Assembly (NCBI RefSeq): GCF_001661915.1
Contig: NZ_LYWY01000040.1
Location: forward strand, 248,001-312,000
Direction: 5' to 3'
DNA: 64,000 nucleotides
From: Croceicoccus pelagius
GTDB taxonomy: Bacteria > Pseudomonadota > Alphaproteobacteria > Sphingomonadales > Sphingomonadaceae
The notes beneath the pieces are model-generated. The model saw nothing but the letters and a program-made list of their open reading frames with translations, searched no databases and was not told the origin of the DNA. Of this stretch, positions 9,326 through 19,700 are shown in pieces. Position numbers and translations under genes: made by a program. Positions within the stretch are counted from its first letter, which is position 1, and each line of letters opens with the position of its first letter.

Positions 9326-10275
9326 GCGCGGGCCTCCTTCGCTTCGGCGAGCACGGCGGCAATGGTCCGCGTGGCGAGATCGATCTTGAACGCGTTATCC
9401 TCCTGCGGACGCGCGCCTTCGAACAGGGCGGCGGCAACGGCCTTTGCGCCGTGCGGAATGGCCGCATCGGCACCTTCGCTCGCCCAAGGACGCGGCGCGA
9501 CGCCGCCCAGCGCGATGCGACCCGTTCCGTCGGGCTGGATCACGGCGGCGACCGAAACCAGTGCGAAGGCATAGGACGAACGGTCGCGCACCTTGCGGTA
9601 ATAGTGCGTACCGCCCGCAGGCGGCGGCAGGACGACCGCGATGATCAGTTCACCCGGCTCTAAAGCGAATTCCCTGACGGGTAGCGTATCACCGGGGAGC
9701 TGGTGGAACTCCGCAATCGGTATGGTGCGCGTCCCGCCGCCGGGTGCTGCGACTTCGACCCCTGCGTCCAGAACGCGCAGCGCCACGGCCATGTCGCCGG
9801 GGTTCTGGCACAGGCACAGATCGCTCGTCCCGATGACGGCAAGCGTGCGGCTGTGCCCGTCCTGCGCGGAGCAGCCCGACCCCGGATCGCGCTTGTTGCA
9901 GGCGAGCGCGGTGTCGTAAAAATAGGGGCAACGCGTGCGCTGCATGAGGTTGCCGGCAGTCGTGGCGCGGTTGCGGATCTGGCCCGATGCGCCGGCAAGG
10001 ATTGCGCGGGCGAGCACGGCATAATCGGCGATGATCCGGCTGTCAGCGGCAAGATCGGAATTGCGCACCAGCGCCCCGATCCTCAGCCCGCCTTGAGCCG
10101 TCGGCTCGATCGTATCCATCCCCGCACGATTCAGGTCGACCAGCCGGTCCGGCGTCACGATCTGCAGTTTCATGTGGTCAAGCAGGTTGGTCCCGCCCGC
10201 CACGAAACTCGCGCCCGCACCGGCGGCCAGCGCTTCATCCGCGCTCGTCACGCGGTCGTAAGTGAAAGCCTTCAT
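9322..10275 (-). CDS. paoB: aldehyde oxidoreductase FAD-binding subunit (PaoB-like, extra Fe-S site)
   Basis: A 317-residue CO-dehydrogenase-flavoprotein-type subunit, starting [16 protein letters not shown], with the FAD pyrophosphate loop [10 protein letters not shown]. Unlike most family members it has an insertion with Cys at about 116, 126, 135, 154 and 156 ([23 protein letters not shown]). This corresponds to the segment that binds an additional [4Fe-4S] cluster in E. coli PaoB. The start at 10275 overlaps the PaoA stop by ATGA and places the N-terminus exactly where the family begins; an upstream in-frame extension was rejected. Electrons would flow Mo to 2Fe-2S to FAD to an acceptor. 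Confidence 0.9.
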   Translation of the reverse strand: MKAFTYDRVTSADEALAAGAGASFVAGGTNLLDHMKLQIVTPDRLVDLNRAGMDTIEPTAQGGLRIGALVRNSDLAADSRIIADYAVLARAILAGASGQIRNRATTAGNLMQRTRCPYFYDTALACNKRDPGSGCSAQDGHSRTLAVIGTSDLCLCQNPGDMAVALRVLDAGVEVAAPGGGTRTIPIAEFHQLPGDTLPVREFALEPGELIIAVVLPPPAGGTHYYRKVRDRSSYAFALVSVAAVIQPDGTGRIALGGVAPRPWASEGADAAIPHGAKAVAAALFEGARPQEDNAFKIDLATRTIAAVLAEAKEARA

Positions 10276-10805
10276 GCGCTCTCTCCCGCGACTTCGCAGA
10301 TGGCGTCGATAATGTTGGGATAGGCAGCGCAGCGGCAAAGATTCCCGCTCATCCGCTCGCGCAGTTCCATGTCGGTCAGCGCCGGGGCAGAAAGGTCATC
10401 GGTAACGTGGCTGGCACGGCCTTCGGACAGTTCGGCCAGCACCGCGACGGCCGAACAGATCTGGCCCGGTGTGCAATAGCCGCACTGCATCCCGTCGTGT
10501 TTAACGAAAGCGGCCTGCATCGGGTGCATGTCCTCGGGCGAGCCGAGACCCTCGATGGTCGTCACCTCGTCCCCGTCGTGCATCGCGGCAAGCGAGAGAC
10601 AGGAATTGACCCGCCGACCGTTCACCAGGACCGTGCAGGCGCCGCACTGCCCATGATCGCAGCCCTTCTTGGTACCGGTGAGATGGAGGTGTTCGCGCAA
10701 CGCATCAAGAAGGCTGGTCCGCGTGTCGAGGATCAGCGTCTGCTGCTCGCCATTGACGGTAAAGCTGACATCGACGGTCGGGATGCTCGCTGTGGGGCCT
10801 GTCAT
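10272..10805 (-). CDS. paoA: aldehyde oxidoreductase 2Fe-2S subunit (PaoA-like), no Tat signal
   Basis: A 177-residue protein with both [2Fe-2S] sites of the xanthine oxidase family: a plant-type ferredoxin site (Cys 49, 54, 57, 69 in [12 protein letters not shown] and NSC) and the helical site (Cys 108, 111, 147, 149 in QCGYC and LCRC). It resembles E. coli PaoA closely through the body, but begins at the ferredoxin domain ([12 protein letters not shown]) with no twin-arginine leader. The start lies only 1 bp after the MocA-like stop, so there is no room for a leader. The complex is therefore predicted to be cytoplasmic. Confidence 0.9.
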   Translation of the reverse strand: MTGPTASIPTVDVSFTVNGEQQTLILDTRTSLLDALREHLHLTGTKKGCDHGQCGACTVLVNGRRVNSCLSLAAMHDGDEVTTIEGLGSPEDMHPMQAAFVKHDGMQCGYCTPGQICSAVAVLAELSEGRASHVTDDLSAPALTDMELRERMSGNLCRCAAYPNIIDAICEVAGESA

Positions 10806-10806
10806 G

Positions 10807-11403
10807 TCAATCGTCTCCCAGGGAGGGCTTTGCTTTTAAGGATGTGGTCCGCAGGGTTTCCAGATCTGCCGGAGTGTCCACATCGAACGCTTCAGCGGCG
10901 GAAAGTTCCAGAGCTCTTGCATGGCGCAGCAAGGATTGCGCACCGCGATCGCCTGACAGTGCGCGCAAGTCGCTGTACTGTCTCATCCCGAAGAGCGCCG
11001 GTGGCTGCGGCCTGCCCTCGACAATCGTGGCAACGGGCTCGCCCTCGAAAGCCGCGATCAGCGCATGGATATGCGCGGCGGGCACGCAGGGCATGTCGGC
11101 AAGCGCGATCAGCACGCCAGCGATGTCGCGATCCGCAACCGCTGCCACCCCGGCGGCTATCGAAGCCGAGAGCGCCGGCTCGTCGGCATCGGGGGCAACA
11201 ATCTCGAAGCCGAGACCAGCGAAGTCGGGTGCATTGGCACCGGAAACCGCGATGTGCGCGGCAAACGGGATTTCCTTCAGCGTCGCGGCAGTATGGAGGC
11301 CGAGCGGCTTGCCATCCAGCGGCGCGAGCAGTTTCCCGCCCCCGAAACGCCGCCCTTCCCCGGCCGCGAGGAGGATGCAGGCGATGTCGGATGGATCGGT
11401 CAC
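10807..11403 (-). CDS. mocA: molybdenum cofactor cytidylyltransferase (MocA-like NTP transferase)
   Basis: A 198-residue nucleotidyltransferase of the MobA/MocA type: N-terminal nucleotide-binding loop [14 protein letters not shown], the conserved ALADMP motif (about residues 101-106) and DVDTPADLE near the C-terminus. It would attach CMP to molybdopterin to form the cytosine dinucleotide cofactor used by PaoC-type enzymes. Its location directly ahead of paoA, 1 bp apart, supports MocA over MobA (which makes the guanine form). No PaoD/XdhC-like insertion chaperone is encoded here, so that function must come from elsewhere or be absent. Confidence 0.82.
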   Translation of the reverse strand: MTDPSDIACILLAAGEGRRFGGGKLLAPLDGKPLGLHTAATLKEIPFAAHIAVSGANAPDFAGLGFEIVAPDADEPALSASIAAGVAAVADRDIAGVLIALADMPCVPAAHIHALIAAFEGEPVATIVEGRPQPPALFGMRQYSDLRALSGDRGAQSLLRHARALELSAAEAFDVDTPADLETLRTTSLKAKPSLGDD

Positions 11404-11443
11404 GAAAGGATGACTAGCACGGCCAGCGCCGCCGTCCAGTCGG

Positions 11444-12040
11444 TCAGCCTGCGCTTTTCGGCCAGTAGCGGTGCATCCAGTCGGTCAGCGGGTGATCGCC
11501 CATCGCGCCCAGCATCGCGGCAAAGTCTTCCGGCGCCTCGTCCTGCCCCAGCTTGAAGCGCGGCTCCATCCGGTCGATCGTGGCGCGATATCCGATGACG
11601 CGGGCAAGCAGGTCGTCGATGCGGCTGGCAAGACCGTCCGTCGTCCAGCCGTCCGGGCCTTCCATGTGCCGCGTCAGCGCCTCGATCGCGGGGCGTGTCA
11701 TACCCTCGTCGAAGACCGTGCGCGCGGTAATGCGGGCCGATGCGAAGTTCCACGTCGGTCCCCAGTCGTCGCGCCCGACCATGGCGGGGCTCATGTACCG
11801 GTTCGGTCCGAGCACGAGGAACAGCGCCCGCCCGTCGGCATTCAGGGTCGCGGTGGTCGGCGCGCGGCGCGGCAAGTGGCCGAGAAACGAGACAGGCTCG
11901 CCCTCCCCGTCCCGCTCGATCACGACCGGCATCAGCATGCACGACGCCGGATCGGATACCGGGACGATCCAGCATAGCGGCATGGCATCGACGAGGCTCG
12001 CGACATCGCGCGGACCGATCGCTTCAAAAGCGCTATTCAT
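11444..12040 (-). CDS. PaiB-like FMN-binding protein
   Basis: A 198-residue protein of the FMN_bind_2 / PaiB family (often named negative transcriptional regulator): N-terminal LVDAMPLCWIVP, central SFLGHLPRRAP and ALFLVLGPNRYMSPAMV, and a C-terminal DWMHRYW. These give a split-barrel flavin fold close to pyridoxamine oxidase. The start at 12040 overlaps the esterase stop (ATGA); a start eight codons upstream was rejected because it runs into the esterase gene. The family name implies DNA binding, but no DNA-binding domain is visible. In this position, after an esterase and a PepSY membrane protein, a flavin-redox role is equally likely. Confidence 0.72.
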   Translation of the reverse strand: MNSAFEAIGPRDVASLVDAMPLCWIVPVSDPASCMLMPVVIERDGEGEPVSFLGHLPRRAPTTATLNADGRALFLVLGPNRYMSPAMVGRDDWGPTWNFASARITARTVFDEGMTRPAIEALTRHMEGPDGWTTDGLASRIDDLLARVIGYRATIDRMEPRFKLGQDEAPEDFAAMLGAMGDHPLTDWMHRYWPKSAG

Positions 12041-12993
12041 TGCGACCAGACCGCCTTCAGCCAATCCGACGCCTCATCCAGCGCGCGTTCGGCAAGCGGC
12101 GAAATGCTCATCGCCTCGAGGAAACTGTGCGTTGCACCGGCGTAGACTTTTGCTGTCACGTCGCTTCCCGCGGCCATCAGCTTTTCGGCGACGACCATGT
12201 TCTCGTCGGCAAGGATGTCGCATTCGGCGATGCACAGGAATGCGGGCGGGAGGTCGTGGAATTCGCCGTGGAGCGGGGTCGCCAGCGGATCGGGCCCGCG
12301 CTCTTCCCCGCGATAGTTGCGCCAGAACCAGTCCATTTCGTCCGGCGTCAGCATATAGGCGTCACTGCCGTAACGGTCATGGCTGGCGCGGCGGGTTTCA
12401 TCGAACGCGCCGTAGTTCAGCAGCATAGCGCGCGGCATCGGGAGTCCGCGATCGCGGGCCAGCATCGAGACGGCCAGCGACAGGTTCGCACCTGCGCTGT
12501 CGCCGCCTACGGCGACGCGGGCAGGGTCGATGCCGACCCTCTCACCACTTACCGCGATCCATTGCAGAACCTCGGCCAGCTCCTCGAGCGCGCGGGGGAA
12601 GGGGTTTTCGGGCGAGAGACTATAGTCGATGCCCAGCACTGCGCCCCCGCTGCGCGCGGCATATTCACGCATCAGCCGGTCATGCGTATCGAGGCTGAAG
12701 TTCGTCCAGCCGCCGCCGTGGATGTAGATCAGGACCGGCAGGCGATCGGCGACGACGGGCCGGTAGTGGCGCACACGGATCAGCGAAGGACCTATTCGGA
12801 ATTCGGACGTGTCGGCCATTTCCGGCCCGCCAGCGCGCCATGGTGCGCGTACCTCCTCGGCGATCTCGCGCATACGGGGGATGGTGAGGTCTTCGCCTTC
12901 CGACAGGCGCGCATAGGCCTCGTTCGCGATGCGAACGAATTTGCGGATGTCGGGGTCGATGTCGCTACCGGGAAGGGCCGTGTTCTCGTTCAT
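12037..12993 (-). CDS. HSL-family alpha/beta hydrolase (esterase)
   Basis: A 318-residue hormone-sensitive-lipase-type esterase. Visible are the oxyanion motif HGGGW (about 92-96), nucleophile elbow GDSAG (Ser 166), Asp in AECDILADEN (about 259) and His in AGATHSF (about 289), a complete catalytic triad. There is no signal peptide, so it is cytoplasmic. The start MNENTALPG at 12993 overlaps the PepSY stop (ATGA). Family members hydrolyse short acyl esters. Co-translation with a PepSY-type membrane protein, divergent from a siderophore receptor, suggests it may cleave an ester in an imported siderophore or its esterified ligand, which is inference. Confidence 0.82.
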   Translation of the reverse strand: MNENTALPGSDIDPDIRKFVRIANEAYARLSEGEDLTIPRMREIAEEVRAPWRAGGPEMADTSEFRIGPSLIRVRHYRPVVADRLPVLIYIHGGGWTNFSLDTHDRLMREYAARSGGAVLGIDYSLSPENPFPRALEELAEVLQWIAVSGERVGIDPARVAVGGDSAGANLSLAVSMLARDRGLPMPRAMLLNYGAFDETRRASHDRYGSDAYMLTPDEMDWFWRNYRGEERGPDPLATPLHGEFHDLPPAFLCIAECDILADENMVVAEKLMAAGSDVTAKVYAGATHSFLEAMSISPLAERALDEASDWLKAVWSQ

Positions 12994-14177
12994 GCACGGA
13001 CTTCCTTCTGTGCGCGCTGCCGCCTGCGCTGCGCGACGCGCGAGCGACGTTTCTTGAGCCATAAGTAGAGGCCGGTCGCCGACTGGCCGAACGTGACCAG
13101 GCCCAGCACGAAGACGATCAGCAGGCTGGCGAAGCCAAAGATCTCGCCGCTGTGAAGCGGATAGGCGACGCGGATCATCACAAGACCGGCCGTATCGTTG
13201 TAGGGATCGACCTGGTGGCGCCACTGGCCGTTGTCGGCGTCGAAGTAGTGATCGACGGGGCCGAGCTTTTCATAGGACAGCACGCCATCGGGCGAGAATT
13301 TCACGCCGTACATGTTCCAGTCGGGCATGTAGAGCATTCGCGCCGGCTCCCACTCCAGGCCGACCTCACGGGCATGGGACTCGGCAAACGGCAGGGCTTC
13401 TGCAAAAGTCAGCTTCGCGGTCGCGCCTTCGGGATAGGGCGGGTCCTCGTCGAACAGGTCGTGCTCGAGCGGGGAGATCGCTGTGACCGTCGGCGCATAG
13501 AACTCGCCCCAGAAATTGAGCGCGACCGATGTCGCGGCAAGCAGCAGGATAAAAGGCAAAAGCCAGAGTCCGCTCGCCCGGTGCAGGTCGAGCAGGAGAC
13601 GCGGCGTCGCGCTCGACCGGCGGAATTGCCAGTTGCGCCGCCACTGCTTCCAGAACGCGCCGCGCTCGGGAAACGTGAGGTAAAGCCCGACGAGCGAGAG
13701 CACGAACCACAGCGCCGCGACCGCGCCCAGCAACCAGCGGCCCCACGTGCCTGCCAGCAGGTCGAAGTGGAATTCGGCAACGCCGTTCACGAAGCCGTGG
13801 CGGGTCATCGCAGGCGCCCTGTCGCGCGTGCCGACGACCTCGCCGCTGACGGGCGTGAGGAATACTTCGTCATAAGCGGGCGCGATTTCGCCGGGCTTTG
13901 CGCCGACCTCGACCGGGATCGAACGGCCCGGCTCGGTAATCAGCGGGAAGCCGAGCACCTGTATTCGAGGATTGCGCTGCGCCCAGGCATCGACGGCAGC
14001 GACATTGTCGGCTGACGACATGCCCTGAGCAGCAGGCGCGGCATAAAGATCGGCATTGAGCGCTCGGTCGATCGGGCCGCGAAAGACAAGGACGCATCCG
14101 GTCAGCGCCGCAAGCGACAGGAACAGCAGGCAGGCCAGCCCGCAATAGCGATGCACCTGAAGCAGGAATGCCCGCAT
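12990..14177 (-). CDS. PepSY-associated membrane protein, possible ferric-siderophore reductase
   Basis: A 395-residue inner-membrane protein with an N-terminal helix (about residues 12-33), two central helices (about 145-167 and 198-222) and a C-terminal helix (about 345-372), separated by PepSY-type periplasmic domains. His residues sit at helix ends (VHRYCG near the N-terminus, LDLHRASG around 197, YPLHSGE around 344), the pattern of PepSY_TM proteins thought to bind heme and reduce iron. It ends in a strongly basic tail. It is divergent from a TonB-dependent siderophore receptor, matching the common receptor/PepSY pairing in iron uptake loci, and is first gene of the esterase/PaiB-like run. 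Confidence 0.8.
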   Translation of the reverse strand: MRAFLLQVHRYCGLACLLFLSLAALTGCVLVFRGPIDRALNADLYAAPAAQGMSSADNVAAVDAWAQRNPRIQVLGFPLITEPGRSIPVEVGAKPGEIAPAYDEVFLTPVSGEVVGTRDRAPAMTRHGFVNGVAEFHFDLLAGTWGRWLLGAVAALWFVLSLVGLYLTFPERGAFWKQWRRNWQFRRSSATPRLLLDLHRASGLWLLPFILLLAATSVALNFWGEFYAPTVTAISPLEHDLFDEDPPYPEGATAKLTFAEALPFAESHAREVGLEWEPARMLYMPDWNMYGVKFSPDGVLSYEKLGPVDHYFDADNGQWRHQVDPYNDTAGLVMIRVAYPLHSGEIFGFASLLIVFVLGLVTFGQSATGLYLWLKKRRSRVAQRRRQRAQKEVRA

Positions 14178-14513
14178 CGTCCGTACTGTCCTTTCCGTTC
14201 GCGCCCGTCGAAGCGGCCAAGCGGCCGCCAGTTTCCCCGACGCAGCCTATCGAAAGACGCAGCGAGAGCCACGACCTGACGGGCCGCTCTTTATCGCCAT
14301 AGGGACAAGTCTTCACTGTTGCAAACGACTATCAATAGCTATAGTGGCGCATTCGTCACACAGATCAATCAAGCAACATCACGTGGCCGTTTCGCAACGA
14401 TCAATGGCCCAACCACGCGAACGGGCCGTATCAAGCTGTGGTTATGTTGCAGAAGCGAAATAATTGGCGGCCGTATCGGATCGGCGGACGCCCGCTCAGC
14501 GAAAGGGGAAGTC
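14178..14513. other. divergent intergenic region of the iron locus
   Basis: 336 bp between the PepSY gene and the TonB-dependent receptor gene. It contains the Fur-box-like site at 14320-14340 and a purine-rich ribosome-binding site (GAAAGGGGAA) just before the receptor ATG at 14514. The first 100 bp after the PepSY start is GC-rich and shows nothing else recognisable; no small gene with a convincing start and ribosome-binding site was found. Confidence 0.5.
14320..14340 (+). promoter_or_regulatory. Fur-box-like operator
   Basis: TGCAAACGACTATCAATAGC plus the following T matches, by eye, about 16 of 21 positions of an alphaproteobacterial-type Fur palindrome (TGCAAATGATTATCATTTGC-like). It lies between divergent genes of iron-uptake type, the expected place. 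It is an imperfect dyad; regulation is inferred. Confidence 0.45.
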
Positions 14514-16712
14514 ATGACCTACTCCAACCGTCTCGCCGCAGGATGCGCCAAAGCGGCCATCGCCCTGCCGCTTCTCGCAGCCGCCGCCCCCGCCCTTGCG
14601 CAAAACGCGACGGACCAGAGCCGTCTCGAAACGGTCGAGACGATGGAAGACGGTGAGCGGGTCATCATCGTCACCGCCGACGCCTACGTCCCCGAAGGCA
14701 GCGTAACGGCGACCAAGAGCAACATCCCTCTCGTTGAAACGCCCCAGTCGGTCAGCGTGGTCAGCCGCGATCAGATCGACCTTCTGAACTTCATCGATGC
14801 GCAGCAGGCCGTGCGCTATGTCGCGGGCGCCACGGGCGAGAACTACGGCCCCGACCTTCGCTTCGACTTCATCCAGATCCGCGGCTTCACGCCCAAGCAG
14901 TTCATCGATGGTCTGGCGACACCTGTCACCACCACGATCTTTTCGAGCGGCGTCGATCTCTACGCTTTCGAAAGCCTCGACATCCTGAAGGGTCCGGCCT
15001 CGGTTCTTTACGGCAACTCGCCCCCGGGCGGCATCTACAACCAGACCAGCCGCCGCCCCGAAAGCGAGTTCAACGGCGAGATCGCGCTGAAGTACGGTAC
15101 CGACGACTACAAGCAGGTCGCGACCACGTTTACGGGCGCTGCGAACGAGATGCTCGACCTTCGCCTGACCGCGCTTTACCGCGACCGCGAGGCGGAGCGT
15201 GACGGCGTGGAGGCGGAACGTTTCTACATCGCACCTGCCGCCACCGTGCACATCGGACCGGCCACGACGCTGACCGGCCTCGGTTACTATCAGTACGACG
15301 AAACCCGCGGCGACACGAACGGCTTCCTGCCTGCCGCCGGCACCCTGCTCGACAATCCGAACGGCGAGATCGGCCGCGGCACCAATCTGGGAGAGCCCGA
15401 CTACAACCGGTACGAGCGCAAGCAGTGGGGCCTCGGCTTCGAACTCGCGCACGAGTTCAGCGACGATGCTGGCGCGACGATCAACGCCAAGTGGTCGGAC
15501 TACGACGAATATCAGCAGATCATCTACGGCTCGTACTTCGCCGATGCCGATATGCGGACCGTCGGCCGGTCGAGCTTTCCCTATGCCGAGAACGTTCAGA
15601 GCTTCGCCATCGACAATCGCCTCGACGCCAAGGTCTATACCGGCGATGTCGAGCACACCCTGCTAGCCGGTCTCGACTATCGCAACGTGCGCAACTTCGC
15701 GGCCTATGGCTTCGGCTTTGCCAGCAACATCGACCTTTACGATCCGGTCTATGGCGTCGGTGCGCCTTACGACACGCCGGAACTCGCCACCCGCTACAAC
15801 GAACAGCGCCTGCGCCAGACCGGCGTCTATGCGCAGGACCAGATCGCGCTTGGCGGCCTGCGACTGCTGCTTTCGGGCCGCTACGACTGGGTGAAGAGCG
15901 ACTACATCGCCCCGTTCACTCCGGTCGAAGGCGACTATGACCGCACCGAACAGAAGTCGAAGAAGTTCACGTATCGCGCCGGTGCAAGCTACGTCACCGA
16001 AGGCGGTTTCGTGCCCTACATCTCCTATGCCACCAGCTTCGAGCCGGTGCTGGGCGGTGACGCGGTGACCGGCGATGCCTTCACACCCACGACGGGCAAG
16101 CAGATCGAAGGCGGCATCAAGTACGATGCGCGCGGACTGTCCGAAGACATCGACCTGTTTGCAACCGCCGCGATCTACCAGATCAAGCAGAAGAACGTCG
16201 TCGCCACGCTCTCCGGTCCGGCCCTGCCCGTCTTTGGCGAGCAGATCGGCGCGGTGAAAGTTACCGGCGGCGAGCTGGAGTTCGTCGCCCGCATCCGCGA
16301 ACAGCTCGCGATCAACGGTGCCTACAGCTATACCGACAGCGAAATCACCGACAGTAACAACGCCGACGAAATCGGCGCACCGCTTCCGGTGACGCCCAAG
16401 CACAAGGTCTCGCTTTTCGCCGACTACACCTTCCAGCGCGGCGCCCTTGCCGGTTTCGGATTCGGCGCAGGCGTTCGCTATACCGATGGCAGCGCAGGCG
16501 CCCTGCCCAGCTTCTTCGAGCCGGTGGTCTACACGAGCGATAGCGCGACGCTGTTCGACGCGATCGTGCACTACGACACGCCGAACTGGCGTTTCGCGGT
16601 CAACGGGTCCAACGTGTTCGACAAGAAATACGTCGCGCGCTGCGCCGCCACGTTCAACTGCAACTTTGGGGCCGGTCGCCAGGTCATCGGCACTGCCACC
16701 TACAAGTTCTGA
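14514..16712 (+). CDS. TonB-dependent siderophore receptor
   Basis: A 732-residue outer-membrane receptor. The signal peptide MTYSNRLAAGCAK...APALAQ is followed by a TonB-box-like ERVIIVTA, a plug domain (LVETPQSVSVVSRDQI, FIQIRGFTPKQFIDG, ILKGPASVLYGNSPPGG) and a 22-strand barrel ending in aromatic YKF. The late CAATFNCNFGAGRQV segment is typical of the ferrichrome/ferrioxamine branch of siderophore receptors. The start at 14514 has a strong ribosome-binding site GAAAGGGGAA; the upstream in-frame ATG would bury the signal peptide. It is divergent from a PepSY membrane protein with a Fur-like box between. Ligand unknown; a hydroxamate or other siderophore is the best guess. Confidence 0.9.
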   Translation: MTYSNRLAAGCAKAAIALPLLAAAAPALAQNATDQSRLETVETMEDGERVIIVTADAYVPEGSVTATKSNIPLVETPQSVSVVSRDQIDLLNFIDAQQAVRYVAGATGENYGPDLRFDFIQIRGFTPKQFIDGLATPVTTTIFSSGVDLYAFESLDILKGPASVLYGNSPPGGIYNQTSRRPESEFNGEIALKYGTDDYKQVATTFTGAANEMLDLRLTALYRDREAERDGVEAERFYIAPAATVHIGPATTLTGLGYYQYDETRGDTNGFLPAAGTLLDNPNGEIGRGTNLGEPDYNRYERKQWGLGFELAHEFSDDAGATINAKWSDYDEYQQIIYGSYFADADMRTVGRSSFPYAENVQSFAIDNRLDAKVYTGDVEHTLLAGLDYRNVRNFAAYGFGFASNIDLYDPVYGVGAPYDTPELATRYNEQRLRQTGVYAQDQIALGGLRLLLSGRYDWVKSDYIAPFTPVEGDYDRTEQKSKKFTYRAGASYVTEGGFVPYISYATSFEPVLGGDAVTGDAFTPTTGKQIEGGIKYDARGLSEDIDLFATAAIYQIKQKNVVATLSGPALPVFGEQIGAVKVTGGELEFVARIREQLAINGAYSYTDSEITDSNNADEIGAPLPVTPKHKVSLFADYTFQRGALAGFGFGAGVRYTDGSAGALPSFFEPVVYTSDSATLFDAIVHYDTPNWRFAVNGSNVFDKKYVARCAATFNCNFGAGRQVIGTATYKF

Positions 16713-16732
16713 CACACCCCCGGAGACTTGAA

Positions 16733-19700
16733 TTGAACAGAACCCGGAGGCTGGCGCTCTCTCTTGCTGGCCTCCTCGCTGCCTGGCCTGGCATTGCCCT
16801 CTCTGACGGACCGGCACACCCGCCAGAGCGAACGACTGGCACAGGGGCGGTACCGGCCCATCCCCCCAGCGGGCTTGCACCGACCCCCATGGCCAGGCCG
16901 GGCCAGACCCTGCCGATGCAGCCTGCGCGCGAGATCGCATTCACGGTTGACGAAGGCACCGCGCTCCAGCCCGACCTGTCGTCCGATGGCACGACGATCG
17001 TCTTTGGCATGCTGGGCGATCTCTACACCCTGCCCGCCAAGGGCGGCACGGCCCGCGCCATCACGCGCGGCATGGCGATGGACACGCAGCCCGTGTTCTC
17101 GCCCGACGGAAAATGGATCGCGTTCCTGTCCGACCGGTCGGGCGCGGAGAACCTCTGGCTGATCCGCCCCGACGGCAGCGGCGCGCGGCAGGTCTCACTC
17201 TACGATGACGACCCGATCTTCACCTCGCCTGCGTGGAGCGCGGACGGCAAGGCGATTTACCTCTCGCGCTATCGGCCCGACCGGAATGCCTATGCACTCT
17301 GGCGCTTTGACCTGGACGGAGACCCGCTGGGCGAAGTGGTGGTCGGGAACCGTGTCGAGGGCAGCGAAACCTTGCGGCACGCGATGGGCGCGGTCGCCTC
17401 GCGCGATGGCAAGTGGCTCTACTATGCCGCGCACGAAGGCGGGCTGGATCTTGCCGAACCGATCGAGTGGCGGATCGTGCGCCGCGACCTTGCCAGCGGC
17501 GAGGTCGAACTACTGGTAAAGGCGGTGGGCGACGTCCGTCTGGGCAAGGTGCAGTCGAGCGCGTTTCGGCCCATCCTCTCGCACGACGGCAAGACGCTCG
17601 CCTATGTTCAGCGCAGGCCGGGCACGACGGTGCTGCGCGTGCATGACCTCGCCTCGGGCAAGGAGCGTGATCTGGCCGTGCTCGACATGGATTCGCTGCA
17701 GGCTTCGTACTGGAGCGATGCGGCCCCGGGGTTCAGCTTCACGCCCGACGACAAAGCGATCATCTATTCGCAAGGCGGCAAGCTGCGACGCGTTGCGCTC
17801 ATGGACGGGGCAAGCGCGGTCGTGCCGTTCACGGCGCAAGTAGAGGCCGAGCTGGGCCCACTGACCCGCGCACCGACGCGGGTCGGGACCGGGCCGGTCC
17901 ATGCGCGGATCATCCAGGCACCTGCTCTGTCGCCTGACGGGTCGACTGTTGCCTTCAGCGCGCTGGGCAAGGTCTATACGATGCCCCTCGCAGGCGGCGC
18001 TCCGGTTATCGTGGCACCCGACCTGCCGCCTCAGTTCCACCCGTCATGGTCGCGCGACGGGCAAACCCTCTATCTCGTCAGCTGGACCGCAGATGACGGC
18101 GGCCATGTCTGGAAGATCGATCTTTCCAACGGCAAAGCCAACCGCCTGACCGATCTCGACGCGTTCTACACGCACCCCGTCGAGGCACCTGACGGCAGCG
18201 TTCTGGCGGTCCGCTCCTCCACCGGCGACAGGCTGGCGAGCTATGTCGAGTTCGGCCAATTCCGCGAGGCGGAGCTTGTGAACCTCTCCACCGGCAAAGT
18301 GCTCGCCAGCGGCTCCATCGGCGGCACCCCACATTTTCTGGCCGACGGCACCCTGCTCGTGAACCGTCCCGACAGTGTCTATCGCGTGTCGGACGGCCAG
18401 CGGCTGGTCTCGGTCCAAGGCCCGAACTGGTACTTCGCCGAAGGCCCTGCGCAGGCCGACGACATTCGCGTCAGCCCCGATGGCCGCCACGCGCTGGCCC
18501 AGATCGCACAGCAGGTTCACCTCGTCCGGATCCCCGAAGACGGCACCGTCTCGCTGACTTCGAACCAGAACGAGCAGTTGAGCGATGTCGGCGCAGACTA
18601 TTTCGGCTGGTCGGACGATGGGCGCCGCGTGTTCTGGTCGGTCGGCTCGACAGTCTTTTCGCGGGACGTGGACGGCGGCCCGGTCGCCAGCGCGAAGGTC
18701 GACGTCACCCTGCCCCGCGACATTCCGCAAGGCCGTATCCTGCTGACCGGCGCGACCGCGATCACGATGGGGCCGCAAGGCACGATCGAAAATGCCGATA
18801 TCCTGATCGAGAACGACCGCATCGCAGCCATCGGACCGCGTGGCTCGATTGCCGTTCCCGCAGGGACCGAGCGCCGCGATATCGCAGGCCGCTTCGTCAC
18901 CCCCGGCTTCATCGACGTGCACGACCACGTCGCCGACATTCGCCGCGACGTGCTCGACTTCAAGCCTTGGGGGCCGGCTGCGAACCTCGCCTATGGCGTG
19001 ACGACTGCGTTCGACCCCTCGACGCTGACGATCGACATGCTCGCCTATCAGGATGCAATCGACGCGGGGCTGACCACGGGCTCGCGCATATTCTCGACCG
19101 GCACGGCGATCTTCTCGTTCAACGACTTCCGCTCGCGCAATGAAGTTCGCAACGTGCTGACCCGCTACCGCGATCACTACCGCCTCTCGAACATCAAGAT
19201 GTACCGTTCGGGCAATCGCCGGGTGCGCCAGTGGATCGCGGAAGAATCGCTCGCGCTCGGGCTACAGCCGACAACAGAGGGCGCGCTGGCGATGAAGCTC
19301 GACCTGTCGCAGATCATCGACGGCTATTCGGGCAACGAACACGCGATCCCGCCGCCCGCGCTATACGACGATGTCGTGCAGCTTCTGGCGCGCAGCGGGA
19401 CGAGCTACGACCTCACGCTGCAGATCACCCACGGAGGATATCCGGCGCAGGACTGGTTCATCACGCGCAAGGCGCCGCATGGCGACGTGAAATACGCGCG
19501 GCTCGCCCCAGGCTGGTTCCGCGATCAGAAGTTCTTCCAGCGCGAATGGGTCGACGATGCAGGCTTCAACTTCCCGACCGTCGCGGCCAGCCTCGCCAAA
19601 GTCGCGCGCGCAGGCGGGCTGGTCGCCATCGGCGCGCATGGCGAAGTACCGGGGCTCGGCACGCACTGGGAGATGCAGGCCCACGCGATGGGAGGCATGA

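Noticed and set aside
7121-9574. An 817-residue plus-strand reading frame opposite paoC and paoB
   Set aside because: It is antisense to two clearly conserved genes, and its protein is His/Arg/Asp-rich with no family-like motif, as expected for a high-GC shadow frame.
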